Shown here: positions 26,459 through 36,195 of the stretch, in pieces
How positions within the stretch are numbered: position 1 is the stretch's first letter
Layout: every line of letters begins with the position of its first letter
NCBI GenBank assembly: GCA_964399955.1
Contig: CAYNST010000004.1
Location: 1-64,000 of the forward strand
Length of the DNA: 64,000 bases
Reading direction: 5' to 3'
From: CAYNST01 sp964399955
GTDB lineage: Bacteria; Pseudomonadota; Gammaproteobacteria; Pseudomonadales; Cellvibrionaceae
Program-made: the position numbers and the translations under genes
Notes under the pieces: generated by a model
The model's database searches: none
The model's input: the letters and a program-made list of their open reading frames with translations, nothing else
What the model was told of the DNA's origin: nothing

Positions 26459-26751
26459 CCCAAGCTACCGGCTTCAGGGCGCCAGGGCGCGCAGGACGGT
26501 CGTCGATGGATGCGGTTAAAATGTGATCGGGTCGGCAGGTTCCTTTTTCCGTTCGACCCGGGCAGTACCAGGCCTTGCCTGCCACCGTATAGGCAGCGTA
26601 AATTAGCCTGTTGGTGCTGTAATCAGTAATTTCACGCACATCTCCGGGCTTAATCTTTGCGCCCGCCTGTGCGGCTTTTTTGCCAACCCCTAGAGTGAAT
26701 TGACTGCAGATGGTTTGCAGGCTCAGCCTCGTGTGAAATCAAGGAAACAAC

Positions 26752-27819
26752 GTGACAACCCCTGACGCACCTGTATTGCCCCAGCTTCCGCATCCCGTTT
26801 ATTTCGTTTGTAAAAACCGGGATCAATGGGGTGACCTCATGCAGGGGAAGGTACCACCCAGGCTGGAAGATCTGCACGATCGTTTTCGAGACGCGCGCGA
26901 CTCCTGGTCGACTCAGCCCTACATACAGTTAAAGCAGCGTGGTCTTGATGTGCACCTGGTTTCACAGCTGGTGCCGGGGCAGATCAACATTGTGACCTAT
27001 GACCAGTTGATCATATCCGAGCACCCCTATAAAAGTTATGTGGTGTGCTGCCGGCACGACAGGGGCATTCCTCGCATCTGCGAGCAGACTATTGTGCAAA
27101 ACAAGGACAACATCTTTGGGCCAACCGATCACTATCTGCCGCATTGGCCGCAGCCGTTCATAGAGCCGCGCAACCCGGCGCGTGGCACGCGGGTAGAGCG
27201 GGTGTCATATAAAGGCCGCCTGCTCAATCTGGCTGAACCCTTTCGGTCGCCAGAGTTTCTGGCCAATTTGAAGTCGCAGGGCTTTGAACTGGTGGTCAGC
27301 CCCGAGGAGGATGCCGCCCGCGTGCGAGATTCCCGTGACTACTCTGATGTGGACGTAGTGTTGGCGGTGCGCAATTGCACCGAATACAACCTGTCCATCA
27401 AGCCTCCCAGCAAGCTGTTGAACTCCTGGATCTCCGGCTGCCCGGCGCTGGTAGGTCCGGAATCGGCGTTCCGGCAATTGCGCAACGGGCCCCTGGACTT
27501 CATTGAGGTTCGCTCCCCGGACGAGGTTATTGCCAGCCTCATCAAGCTTCGGGACAACCCCCAGTTGTATCAATCCATGGTTGATAACGGTCACAGCCGG
27601 GCAAAAGAGTTTTCGACGGACAGCATCGCATTGCTTTGGCGCAACCTGCTGGCCGGCCCCATTGCTGAAGGTTATCAGCGCTGGACCAAGGCCAGTCCGC
27701 TGGAGCAAAAAGTGATGCGCCCGCTGCGCTTTGGCGTTCAGGCCGTGCAGCACCGGTTGGAGCGGCAACGCTTCAAAAAGCTGATCCACGAGGGGCCGCG
27801 CCTTTTCTCTAATCCTTGA
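26752..27819 (+). CDS. GT-B-like glycosyltransferase of the polysaccharide locus
   Basis: A 355-residue protein. GTG at 26752 is preceded by AAGGA with suitable spacing. The N-terminal half (HPVYFVCKNRDQWGDLMQGK, TYDQLIISEHPYKSYVVCCR) resembles a GT-B acceptor domain. The C-terminal half, from KGRLLNLAEPFRSPEFLANL through DVDVVLAVRNC to SWISGCPALVGPESAFRQL, looks like a donor domain, and a closing helix reads VIASLIKLRDNPQLYQSMVD. I cannot assign a CAZy family. A glycosyltransferase role is inferred from this layout and from the flanking Wzx and O-acyltransferase genes. Confidence 0.62.
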   Translation: MTTPDAPVLPQLPHPVYFVCKNRDQWGDLMQGKVPPRLEDLHDRFRDARDSWSTQPYIQLKQRGLDVHLVSQLVPGQINIVTYDQLIISEHPYKSYVVCCRHDRGIPRICEQTIVQNKDNIFGPTDHYLPHWPQPFIEPRNPARGTRVERVSYKGRLLNLAEPFRSPEFLANLKSQGFELVVSPEEDAARVRDSRDYSDVDVVLAVRNCTEYNLSIKPPSKLLNSWISGCPALVGPESAFRQLRNGPLDFIEVRSPDEVIASLIKLRDNPQLYQSMVDNGHSRAKEFSTDSIALLWRNLLAGPIAEGYQRWTKASPLEQKVMRPLRFGVQAVQHRLERQRFKKLIHEGPRLFSNP

Positions 27820-27881
27820 GCTTATGAAGAGCGCATATCAGTTTGACGTTTTGTATAGCATTCTAGAAGTAGACAAAACCA

Positions 27882-28940
27882 ATGATTTCAAGTCGACAGG
27901 TTACGCAATTGCAATCACAAACTTCTGTGGCAGATGGCACGGAAGTGGTTGCAGGGCTGGTCACACGCCCTGTTTCGAAGGCTAGGATTGGCCGCAAGTT
28001 CGAGATTGACACGCTGCGTGGGCTGGCTTGCCTCATGCTGGTCGCCTACCACGTGGTGGGCTATTCGGCCAATAGTGGGTTGCGGTTGGAGTCCGGATTT
28101 CTACGGGATTTGAATGACCTGTTAAGTTATTTCCGCATGCCGCTGTTTACGGTGTTGTCCGGTTACGTCTACGCCTTGCGTCCATTCAATTCGAATGCGC
28201 TGGGCTTCGTGCAGGGCAAGGCCCGCAGACTGTTGCTGCCAATGCTGTTTGTTGGAACCCTGTTTGCAATAACCCAAAGCCTGGTTCCTGGCGCGAATGA
28301 CACAGTAGACAACTGGTGGCTCCTGCACATTATTCCCTACGGGCACTACTGGTTCGTTGAGTCGCTGTTTTTGATTTTCATGCTGATCATGGCGCTGGAG
28401 TATTTTCAGTTGCTGCGGACGCCCCTTCAGGTAATTGCTGTTTTTGCACTGGCGGCACTGGCCTACACACATCATATTGGCACAGCCTATTTTTCCATAT
28501 TGGGCGCAGTCTACTTGCTCCCTTACTTTTTAGTGGGTCTGTTTGTATGCCGATTTGAAGTGCACAAACGGCTGCGCAGCCGCCTTGCCTGGTTGTTTTT
28601 ACTTGGCCTTCTGGCGTACGCGGCCACACTGGAAGTCACCCCTGCAGCAAAGTGGACGGCAGAGGCGCTTGTGCTTGGCGTATGTGGTTGCGTGGCGCTG
28701 CTGTCTACGCGATTCAGCCACTCCTGGCTGGCGCAGATCGGCCGCTATTCCTATGCCATTTTCCTGTTTCACGTATTCTTCACCGCCGGCTGTAGGATAC
28801 TGCTCAGCCGCTTGGGCGTTGACGACACCCTGTTGCAATTCTTAGCGGCGACCGTGCTGGGCTTGTCGGGGCCTATCGCGCTTGAACTGATACTACGGCA
28901 GTACCGTGTACCACGCTTGTTGTTTTTGGGGCAAAAATAG
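27882..28940 (+). CDS. Acyltransferase 3 family membrane O-acyltransferase
   Basis: A 352-residue integral membrane protein of the OafA/NodX family with about ten membrane helices. The conserved N-terminal motif is FEIDTLRGLACLMLVAYHVV (R-G-L-A with the catalytic-type His in the first helix). It is followed by RMPLFTVLSGYVYALRPF with the family's F-x-x-S-G-Y pattern, and near the C-terminus by GRYSYAIFLFHVFFTAG. It probably acetylates or otherwise acylates the exopolysaccharide. It is the last recognisable gene of the polysaccharide locus. Confidence 0.88.
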   Translation: MISSRQVTQLQSQTSVADGTEVVAGLVTRPVSKARIGRKFEIDTLRGLACLMLVAYHVVGYSANSGLRLESGFLRDLNDLLSYFRMPLFTVLSGYVYALRPFNSNALGFVQGKARRLLLPMLFVGTLFAITQSLVPGANDTVDNWWLLHIIPYGHYWFVESLFLIFMLIMALEYFQLLRTPLQVIAVFALAALAYTHHIGTAYFSILGAVYLLPYFLVGLFVCRFEVHKRLRSRLAWLFLLGLLAYAATLEVTPAAKWTAEALVLGVCGCVALLSTRFSHSWLAQIGRYSYAIFLFHVFFTAGCRILLSRLGVDDTLLQFLAATVLGLSGPIALELILRQYRVPRLLFLGQK

Positions 28941-29200
28941 GGCGCGCTGTTGAGGCGGGTCAGGTGCTGGGGCGGCCAAGTCGAACAAGCCAGCCCGTGC
29001 TATTGCGGCCCAAGCTCGACCGCAGCCGGGGTATGCACCCCAAGGTGAGTCGGGCGCTTTACGATTTTGCTCTTGCCTCCATCCTTTTGGCAATTTAAAC
29101 AGTAACAATCATCATCTACCGGTTGAGCAGATACAGCCGGCCAAGGTGAGGGGGCGCCTATCCCACAAGCCTGTTTCACCAATCTGGAAGGAGTGGAGTC

Positions 29201-29722
29201 TTGCTGCAAATCTTTTTTGACGGTTGGCAGCCGATCATTCGTACCGGTGTGATTGGCGTGCTGGGCTATATCAGCATTGTTTTCCTGCTGCGGCTTTCCG
29301 GCAGGCGAACCCTGTCCAAGATGAACGCTTTTGACTTCATTGTCACAATTGCGCTGGGTTCCACCCTGGCGACTGTGTTATTGAACAAGGATGTGTCTCT
29401 TGCGCAGGGCGTGCTCGCCTTTGCCGCACTCATTGGCATGCAATACCTGGTCACCTGGCTGTGCGCCCGCATGGACTGGGTGCGCAACGTGGTTACAGGC
29501 GAGCCGGCACTGCTGTTTTACCAGGGCAACTACTTGGGTGACGCCATGAAGAAGGCCCGGGTTGCCAAAAATGAAGTTCAGTCAGCGGTGCGCGCGGCGG
29601 GGTTAGAATCCATGGACGCGGTCAAGGCTGTGGTGATCGAAACCGACGGCACCTTCAACGTAGTCAAAAACGACGGCGAGGCAAAACGATCCAGCCTGGA
29701 GGGCCTGCTGCCGAGGGATTGA
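29201..29722 (+). CDS. DUF421 (YetF-like) membrane protein
   Basis: A 173-residue protein with three N-terminal membrane helices (about 13-33, 45-62, 68-88) and a small cytosolic alpha/beta domain. The DUF421 signature is clear: FLLRLSGRRTLSKMNAFDFI and VTIALGSTLATVLLNKDVSL. The C-terminal domain has PALLFYQGNYLGDAMKKARV and the redox-like position is not Cys. TTG at 29201 is chosen because GGAGTGGAG lies just upstream and no ATG gives the first helix. The function of the family is unknown; a role in envelope stress or spore membranes has been suggested for relatives. Confidence 0.85.
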   Translation: MLQIFFDGWQPIIRTGVIGVLGYISIVFLLRLSGRRTLSKMNAFDFIVTIALGSTLATVLLNKDVSLAQGVLAFAALIGMQYLVTWLCARMDWVRNVVTGEPALLFYQGNYLGDAMKKARVAKNEVQSAVRAAGLESMDAVKAVVIETDGTFNVVKNDGEAKRSSLEGLLPRD

Positions 29723-29905
29723 GCCGCAGGAATGCCCATCTCCCCCCAACGCCGGCCCCGCTTGCTGGTTCGGTTTGAAAGTCGCCCCACTCAAACGCTG
29801 GTCAGACAACCAGTGTGGCAAGTGCGGGCAAACGTTGAATCTACTCGTCGATTGCCGCAAGATACCCCTTAACCCGCGTTCACCTATCATGGCACAGTGG
29901 CTCCC

Positions 29906-31048
29906 ATGCGATTCATTCACACCTCCGACTGGCATCTGGGTCGGCAGTTTCACAACGTCTCTTTGCTGGATGACCAGAAGCACGTACTGCAGCAGATAGT
30001 GGGTTATCTCCAGTCCGAACAGGCGGACGCCTTGGTGATAGCCGGAGACATTTACGACCGCTCCGTGCCGCCTGCCGCTGCAGTTGAGCTGCTGGATGAG
30101 GTGATCAATCACATATGCGAAGAGACGGGATTGCCAATTCTGATCATCTCCGGCAATCATGACAGCGCAGAGCGCTTGAGCTTTGCCGCGCGACAACTCC
30201 AGCGGGCCGGAGTGCATATTTTTGCGGATCTGGAGCAGGTGACCCGACCGGTCAGCCTCTGCGGCCGCTCAGGTGTTGAGGCAGACTTCTACGGTATTCC
30301 CTACTGCGACCCCGAGCAGGTGCGCCACCAATTTGATACCCCCGTTGCCAACCATAACCAGGCGCACACATATCTGGTTGAGAAGATCAAGACAGCACAC
30401 GCTACCAGCCGGCACCGCGTGTTGATCAGCCACTGTTTTGTCGACGGGGCAGAGGAGTCCGAGTCCGAACGGCCCTTGGCCGTAGGCGGCGCAGACCGGG
30501 TGGACTACCAACCGATGAGCTGTTTTAGCTACGTGGCCCTAGGCCACCTGCACGGGCCCCAGCAGCGCGCCCTGGCACATATCCGCTATTCGGGTTCCAT
30601 CCTCAAATACAGTTTCTCCGAGCAACACCACAAAAAGGCCGCCACCTTGGTGGAGATTGATGCACAGGGGCAGGCGAGCACGCGTCAGTTGCCCCTGCAG
30701 CCTCTGCGCAACATGCGGGTGATCGAAGGTGAAATGGAGGAGGTGCTGGCGGCGGGAAGACTTGACCCGCATGCCGACGACTACCTTTTGGTGAGACTCA
30801 CTGACCGCCATGCCATTCTGGACGCCATGGGCAAGCTGCGCCGTGTCTACCCCAACGTCCTGCACCTGGAGAAGCCGGGCATCATGACCGCAGGCGACAG
30901 TAACGGCCTCAGCCGGGAACGGCTGCAAAGGGGAGAGCTGGCCATGTTCCGTGACTTCTACCAGCAAATTGCCGGAGCAGCGCTGACGGATGCGCAGGAC
31001 GAGGCGCTGCAGGCTCTGCTGGACAGGTTGCAGAGGGAAACCAAATGA
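29906..31048 (+). CDS. sbcD: Exonuclease subunit SbcD
   Basis: Mre11-family Mn-dependent nuclease that with SbcC cuts hairpins and DNA ends during repair and replication. The 380-residue protein shows the phosphoesterase motifs in order: HTSDWHLGR (metal Asp and His), VIAGDIYDRSVPP, ISGNHDSAERL, SHCFVDGAEESESERPLAVG and LGHLHGPQ. The ATG at 29906 starts MRFIHTSDWHLG, the usual N-terminus; a GTG three codons earlier is unlikely. The stop overlaps the sbcC start by 4 bases, giving translational coupling. Confidence 0.97.
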   Translation: MRFIHTSDWHLGRQFHNVSLLDDQKHVLQQIVGYLQSEQADALVIAGDIYDRSVPPAAAVELLDEVINHICEETGLPILIISGNHDSAERLSFAARQLQRAGVHIFADLEQVTRPVSLCGRSGVEADFYGIPYCDPEQVRHQFDTPVANHNQAHTYLVEKIKTAHATSRHRVLISHCFVDGAEESESERPLAVGGADRVDYQPMSCFSYVALGHLHGPQQRALAHIRYSGSILKYSFSEQHHKKAATLVEIDAQGQASTRQLPLQPLRNMRVIEGEMEEVLAAGRLDPHADDYLLVRLTDRHAILDAMGKLRRVYPNVLHLEKPGIMTAGDSNGLSRERLQRGELAMFRDFYQQIAGAALTDAQDEALQALLDRLQRETK

Positions 31049-34000
31049 GGCCGATCCGGCTGGAAATGCAGGCATTTGGCCCCTTTGCCGAGCCCGCCCG
31101 GGTGGACTTCACCGCGCTGGGCACCAACCCCCTGTTCCTGATCAACGGCCCCACCGGTGCCGGTAAAAGCTCGCTGTTGGATGCCATTTGCTTTGCACTT
31201 TACGGCCAGACCACCGGCAGCGAGCGGGACGCCTCGCAGATGCGCTGCGACTACGCCGACATCGACAGCCTAACGCAGGTCAGTTTGGAGTTCTCCCTGG
31301 GCGCGCAGGCCTATCGGGTGCTGCGGGTGCCTACCCAGGAACGCAGCAAGGCGCGCGGGGAGGGCACTACAACTCAGCAGACCTACGCCCAATTGTGGAA
31401 GCTGAATCCGGATGGCGCCGATGATCAGCTACTGGTGGCCAAAAGCGCGCTGGAGGTGACACGCGAGGTGGAAACCCTGACCGGCCTCACGGTGGAGCAG
31501 TTTCGCCAGGTCATGGTTTTGCCGCAAGGCAAGTTTCGCGAGTTTTTGCTGGCGGACTCCCAGCAGCGCGAAGCCATTTTCAGCAAGCTGTTTCAAACGC
31601 AGATTTACAAACGGCTGGAGGATGCCCTCAAGGCCGAGGCGGCAGGTATTCGCAGGCAGGTGGAAGGCCTGCAGAACCAGATCACCGGCATACTGGAGGG
31701 CGCTGACTGCGCGTCGGAGGTGTTGCTGGCAGAAGAACTCGTCACCCTGCAGCCTCGGTTGGCGACGGCGGCAGAGCTGCGCCAGGCGAAACAGACACGG
31801 CTCGCCGAGGTGCAGCAACAACTGACGTTGGCGAAAGGTCTGGCTCAGCGCTTCAACGCGCTGGCAGAGTCAGAGGCGCAGCATCGTGCTCATCAGGCCC
31901 GCGCTCCGCAGCTAGAGCAGGTTAAAGTTCGGCTGCAGCGGGCTCTGCGGGCTGACAAACTGCTGCCCCATCTGCAGCGCTGGCAGGAGGCGCTTGCCGA
32001 ACAACAGAAGCTGCAGCAGCAAATTGCAAAAAGTCAGCAGGCACTGGATGCTCAAAAGCGCAGCCACACCCAGGCGTTGCTGCGGCTGCAAGAGGCTGAG
32101 CAAGGATCCGCCCAGGTAGAGACCTGGAAGCAGGAAGTTGCCGACCTGCACCGTTGGCGCCCATTGGTGAAAACGCTGGCGGACGCCCAGGGCCACGCGC
32201 AAAAGTGCCAGGCACAAGCGGCCGCCAGTGCTCAAAAACTGCAGACCAGCAGTGAACGGCTGACGAACTTGCGGACACGGGCAGAGCAATTGGATTCCGA
32301 GCGGGCTCGGCTTGGGCAGGCAATTGCCGCTCTGCCCGGCTGCGAGCAACAGTTGGAGGCATTGGTGCAGATGGGCAAGCTGCGCGCCCGGCTGGACGAG
32401 CGTTTGCAAGAGCAGGCGCAGTGGCAGAAAGCCTTGGCGGAGCGCCAGCAGGCAAAGGCCCGGTTGGCGCAACAATGCAGCGTGGCAGATCGCCAATTGA
32501 AGACACTGGAGCTGGATTGGCACCGCAATCAAGCGGCTGTGCTTGCGCGGGAGCTTGCGCCCGGCAACGCTTGCCCGGTGTGCGGCAGTACCTCCCACCC
32601 GCAACCTGCCAACCCCGTAGGCACGGGGTCTGAGGTCAACAAAGCTGTCATTCAGGCCGCCAAAGACGCGCTCACCGAGGTTCAGCAGCAGAAAGCCACG
32701 GCGGACAATCAGCTCATCGAGGCAGAAACCAACTTGACCAACGTGTCTGCGCTGATCGACGACCTGAAGCGGGAACTGGGTGCTGATTGCAGTACCAGCA
32801 CCGAAGCATTCCGGGAACGTTGGAAGATTCAGGATGCCCTGCGCCAATCACTGCTGCAGCAATCCCTGCAGCTGAAACAAGCCGAGCAGGGCCAGGCTGC
32901 CTTGCGCGAGGAGTTGAAACAGCTTGAGCAGTCGCACGAGCAGCATATGCGCCAGGCGCAAGTGGATGAGCAGCAGCGGCTGCTTTCGCGGCAGGCCTGC
33001 GAACAAATAATGGCCCAGTTGCCCGAGCAGCATCGCGATGCCGGCATCCTCGATCAATCCATGCGGGCGCTTCAGCAGCAGATAGACGCCGCGACGCAAA
33101 AACTCGAACAGGCTCGCCAGGGTTTCACCGAGGTGGACCGCCTGTTGCTGCAAGCCGAATCCGCACTGACCGAGCAGCGCAAACTAAACCAGGAGCGCGC
33201 AACGGCCCGCGAGGTGGCTGAACAGCAATGGCTTACCAGCCTGACCAGCCAGGGGTTTGCTGACCAGGCCGACTATGATCGGGCTTGCTTGAATGACGCT
33301 GAACAAGAGCGCCTGAGTGCCGAGGTGACAGGGTACGCGGAAGAGAGCCTCAAACTTGAGGATCGGCTGACGCAGCAGCGCGAACAACTGGCCGCCGCAG
33401 AGCCGCCGGATCTTGCCTTGCTGCAGGATAGCTGCGCGCAAGCTACGGTTGAAGCTGAACAGGCTTCAGACGCTTGGCAACGGCTGGATAAACGCTGCGG
33501 AGAATTGGCCAAGGTGCAGCAAAAACTCCAGGCAGCGCACGAGCAAAATGCCAGTCTGGAGGCTAAGTACCAGATTTACGGGACCTTGAGCGACGTCGCC
33601 GGCGGGCAGACGGGCAACAAGATCAGCCTGCAGCGGTTTGTGCTGAGTGTGCTGCTGGACGACGTGCTGCAGGAGGCCTCGCAGCGGCTCTACAGCATGA
33701 GCAAGGGCCGCTATCAACTGCTGCGCAAAGAAGACAAAACCAAGGGCAACCGGGCCTCGGGGCTGGAGTTGGAGGTAGACGACGCCTATACCGGTAAAGC
33801 CCGCGCAGTGGCCACCCTGTCCGGCGGGGAATCCTTCATGGCGGCATTGGCTCTGGCCCTGGGCCTGTCTGATGTGGTGCAGGCGTACGCCGGCGGCATT
33901 CGCCTGGAAACGCTGTTTATCGACGAGGGTTTTGGCAGCCTGGACCAGGAATCTCTGGATCTGGCCATTCGCACCCTGGTTGATCTGCAGGCCAGCGGTC

Positions 34001-34113
34001 GCATGATCGGCGTTATTTCACATGTGAGCGAAATGCGCGAGCAAATGCCTCTGCGGGTGGATGTCATTGCGGGCAAAAGCGGCAGTCGCGTGGAGGTGGC
34101 AGGACAAGCTTGA
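31045..34113 (+). CDS. sbcC: Exonuclease subunit SbcC (Rad50-like SMC ATPase)
   Basis: ATPase partner of SbcD, 1022 residues. Walker A is INGPTGAGKSSLLDA (about 34-47). A long antiparallel coiled coil rich in Gln, Glu and Ala is interrupted at its apex by the zinc hook CPVC (C510, C513). The ABC signature LSGGES starts at L925, followed by Walker B FIDEGFG with D960 and E961. The coiled-coil arms are about 330-370 residues each, within the normal range. Overlaps sbcD by ATGA. Ends 31 bases before the convergent trpG stop. Confidence 0.97.
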   Translation: MRPIRLEMQAFGPFAEPARVDFTALGTNPLFLINGPTGAGKSSLLDAICFALYGQTTGSERDASQMRCDYADIDSLTQVSLEFSLGAQAYRVLRVPTQERSKARGEGTTTQQTYAQLWKLNPDGADDQLLVAKSALEVTREVETLTGLTVEQFRQVMVLPQGKFREFLLADSQQREAIFSKLFQTQIYKRLEDALKAEAAGIRRQVEGLQNQITGILEGADCASEVLLAEELVTLQPRLATAAELRQAKQTRLAEVQQQLTLAKGLAQRFNALAESEAQHRAHQARAPQLEQVKVRLQRALRADKLLPHLQRWQEALAEQQKLQQQIAKSQQALDAQKRSHTQALLRLQEAEQGSAQVETWKQEVADLHRWRPLVKTLADAQGHAQKCQAQAAASAQKLQTSSERLTNLRTRAEQLDSERARLGQAIAALPGCEQQLEALVQMGKLRARLDERLQEQAQWQKALAERQQAKARLAQQCSVADRQLKTLELDWHRNQAAVLARELAPGNACPVCGSTSHPQPANPVGTGSEVNKAVIQAAKDALTEVQQQKATADNQLIEAETNLTNVSALIDDLKRELGADCSTSTEAFRERWKIQDALRQSLLQQSLQLKQAEQGQAALREELKQLEQSHEQHMRQAQVDEQQRLLSRQACEQIMAQLPEQHRDAGILDQSMRALQQQIDAATQKLEQARQGFTEVDRLLLQAESALTEQRKLNQERATAREVAEQQWLTSLTSQGFADQADYDRACLNDAEQERLSAEVTGYAEESLKLEDRLTQQREQLAAAEPPDLALLQDSCAQATVEAEQASDAWQRLDKRCGELAKVQQKLQAAHEQNASLEAKYQIYGTLSDVAGGQTGNKISLQRFVLSVLLDDVLQEASQRLYSMSKGRYQLLRKEDKTKGNRASGLELEVDDAYTGKARAVATLSGGESFMAALALALGLSDVVQAYAGGIRLETLFIDEGFGSLDQESLDLAIRTLVDLQASGRMIGVISHVSEMREQMPLRVDVIAGKSGSRVEVAGQA

Positions 34114-34134
34114 GCGCCGCTCAGGTGGCGGCGC
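34114..34134. terminator. GC-rich hairpin between convergent sbcC and trpG
   Basis: GCGCCGC (34114-34120) pairs with GCGGCGC (34128-34134) around a 7-base loop, right after the sbcC stop and before the trpG stop. There is no T run on either side, so it may serve as a weak bidirectional terminator or only as a 3' stem. Confidence 0.4.
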
Positions 34135-34144
34135 GCCGTATGCG

Positions 34145-34792
34145 CTAAGACCGGAATAAAAAATTGGCCAGTAATTCTTTGCCGCCCTCCGTCGCGAAAG
34201 ACTCTGGATGGTATTGGATGCCCTCTATGGGAAACTGGGCGTGGCGTACACCCATGATTTCCGCTCCCTCGCCGGCAGCCTGAGCAAAATCGCCGGGGGC
34301 CACCTTCTCATCGGTGGCTATGCTGGTAATCTGCAGGCAGTCCGGCAGGCTTTTTACCTCCGCCACCAGTGAGTGATACCGCATGACTTCCAGGTCCTGC
34401 GGCATGTCCTGATACAGCCCCAGGCCATCGTGCCGAATTTTAGAAATCTTGCCGTGCATGGGCAGCGGCGCGCGCACAATAGTGCCGCCAAAACAGTGGG
34501 CAATGCCCTGCATGCCCAGGCACACGCCAAGCAGCGGCGTTGTTCTACCCAGCTGGGTGATCACTTGGCTGCAGATGCCAAAATAGGCGCTGTCGCTGGG
34601 GTCGCCCGGACCGGGAGAAATGATGATGCGGTCGGCCTGCAAAGCTTTGACGTCCGCAAGCGCTACCTCGTTATTGCGTTTGACGATCACTTCAAAGCCG
34701 AGGCTCTGTTCGCGGTTACAGAGCAGTTCACCCACGTACTGGTACAGGTTGTAGGTGAAGGAGTCGTAGTTATCAATAATCAAAACGCGCAT
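34145..34792 (-). CDS. trpG: Anthranilate synthase glutamine amidotransferase component
   Basis: Class I glutamine amidotransferase that supplies ammonia to TrpE for anthranilate formation from chorismate. The 215-residue protein has the anthranilate-synthase-type N-terminus LIIDNYDSFTYNLYQY, the oxyanion segment ISPGPGDPSDS, the catalytic Cys in GVCLGMQG (C91) and the His-Glu pair in QYHPES (H195, E197). It starts 2 bases after the trpE stop, so it is the third gene of a trpREG operon. A dual role with PabB is possible, as in some bacteria that share one amidotransferase. Confidence 0.93.
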   Translation of the reverse strand: MRVLIIDNYDSFTYNLYQYVGELLCNREQSLGFEVIVKRNNEVALADVKALQADRIIISPGPGDPSDSAYFGICSQVITQLGRTTPLLGVCLGMQGIAHCFGGTIVRAPLPMHGKISKIRHDGLGLYQDMPQDLEVMRYHSLVAEVKSLPDCLQITSIATDEKVAPGDFAQAAGEGAEIMGVRHAQFPIEGIQYHPESFATEGGKELLANFLFRS

Positions 34793-34794
34793 CT

Positions 34795-36189
34795 TCAGGC
34801 TCCAAAGTCCGCTAGCACCGCGCGCATGGCGGCGGATTTCCTCTGAATTTCCAAGTATTCATCAGCGGCATTGGAGTCGTACACATTGCCACCGCAGGTC
34901 TGGGTGTAGGCCTGGCTGCCTTTGATAAAAATTGAGCGAATGGGAATGGCAAAGGCGCAGTCGCCGTTGAAGCCAAAATGCCCGACGGCGCCGCCGTAGG
35001 GGCCGCGCCCGTCCACCTCCAGCTGGTTGATGATCTTCATGGCTTCAATTTTGGGAGCGCCGGTGAGCGTGCCCGCCGGGAAATTGGCCGCCAGTGCAGA
35101 GAACATATCTTCGCCCTGGCGAATCAGGCCGACAATCTCCGATGAAATGTGTTGGACATGGGAAAAGCGCTTGATATCCATCAGGCTGCGCACCCGCACC
35201 GTGCCGAAGCGCGCCACGCGGCCCAAATCGTTGCGGTGCAGGTCCACCAGCATATTGTGCTCGGCAATTTCCTTGGGGTCGTTCAGCAGTGCGCGCGCCA
35301 GCTGAATATCCTCGACGCTGTCCTTGCCGCGTTTGGTGGTGCCGGCCAGGGGGAAGGTTTCCATTTCGCCCTCGCGCAGGCGAAACAATAATTCCGGTGA
35401 GGCGCCGATAATTTTTTGTTCGGCAAACTTGATGAAGTACATATGCGGAGAGGGGTTGCTTTGGCGCAGCTTGGCGTAAATCTGCGTGACATCGCCCTCT
35501 ACCCGGTAGCGGCTTTTGAAGCCCACTTCGCACTGAAATACCCGGCCTGCGCAGATATCCTCTTTGACCTCTGCTACCGCCTGTGCATGTTGCTCGCGCG
35601 ACATGGTGTCGCCCAGGCTTTCGCATTTGAGTGTCTGGTAGTCCAATACCGGCTTGGACAACAGGGCCTTGATTTCTTCCAGTCTGCTCTGCTCATAGTG
35701 GTAGTAAAAGATTTCACCGGTCAGCCGGTCGTAGCTCAAGCCGTCTAAATAAACACCAAACTTGAACGGCTCGAAGGCACTGCTGGTGTTCACCTTCAGC
35801 CCCGGCTCAAAAAAGTTGATGCTGTCGTAGCCCAGGTAGCCGGTCAGGCCGCCGGCATAGTGGCGGGAAATAACCTTGTGTGGCACCAGTTCGCGCAGGG
35901 CGAGATAGGCGTTTTTGCACGTGTGCTGCCGGGTGTGGCCCGCTCGGGTATCGTGAACGCAAAGGGTATGCAGATTGGTGGCGTAAACGATTTGCGCCGG
36001 ATCAAAGCCAATCAGGTGGTGGCGAGAAATGTGGCTTTCCTCCCCCAGCGACTCGAACAGAAAACAGGTCTCATAGCGACGTTCCAGCTTGCGGAACAGC
36101 TCAAAAAAGTCGTGCTCCTCCGACAGCTTTATGTAGTTCGGTTTGCCGCTCAAGGCAATTTTTGGCAGGGCGTCGGTAGGGTTGCTCAT
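34795..36189 (-). CDS. trpE: Anthranilate synthase component I
   Basis: Chorismate-binding enzyme making anthranilate, the first step of tryptophan synthesis. The 464-residue protein has an N-terminal feedback region with CFLFESLGEES, which corresponds to the LLES tryptophan site of E. coli TrpE. The chorismate-binding domain has IIGASPELLFRL, FPLAGTTKRGKD, EHNMLVDLHRNDLGRV, HVQHISSEIVG, FPAGTLTGAPKIEAM and QTCGGNVYDSNAADEY. The last segment reads C-G-G-N-V rather than the common G-A-G-I-V, a feature that may place it in a separate TrpE clade. It lies 6 bases after trpR and 2 bases before trpG. The context argues for TrpE rather than PabB. Confidence 0.9.
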   Translation of the reverse strand: MSNPTDALPKIALSGKPNYIKLSEEHDFFELFRKLERRYETCFLFESLGEESHISRHHLIGFDPAQIVYATNLHTLCVHDTRAGHTRQHTCKNAYLALRELVPHKVISRHYAGGLTGYLGYDSINFFEPGLKVNTSSAFEPFKFGVYLDGLSYDRLTGEIFYYHYEQSRLEEIKALLSKPVLDYQTLKCESLGDTMSREQHAQAVAEVKEDICAGRVFQCEVGFKSRYRVEGDVTQIYAKLRQSNPSPHMYFIKFAEQKIIGASPELLFRLREGEMETFPLAGTTKRGKDSVEDIQLARALLNDPKEIAEHNMLVDLHRNDLGRVARFGTVRVRSLMDIKRFSHVQHISSEIVGLIRQGEDMFSALAANFPAGTLTGAPKIEAMKIINQLEVDGRGPYGGAVGHFGFNGDCAFAIPIRSIFIKGSQAYTQTCGGNVYDSNAADEYLEIQRKSAAMRAVLADFGA

Positions 36190-36195
36190 ATTGGG

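Noticed and set aside
34373..34846. Plus-strand frames opposite trpG and trpE
   Set aside because: They are antisense shadows of two strongly supported biosynthetic genes.
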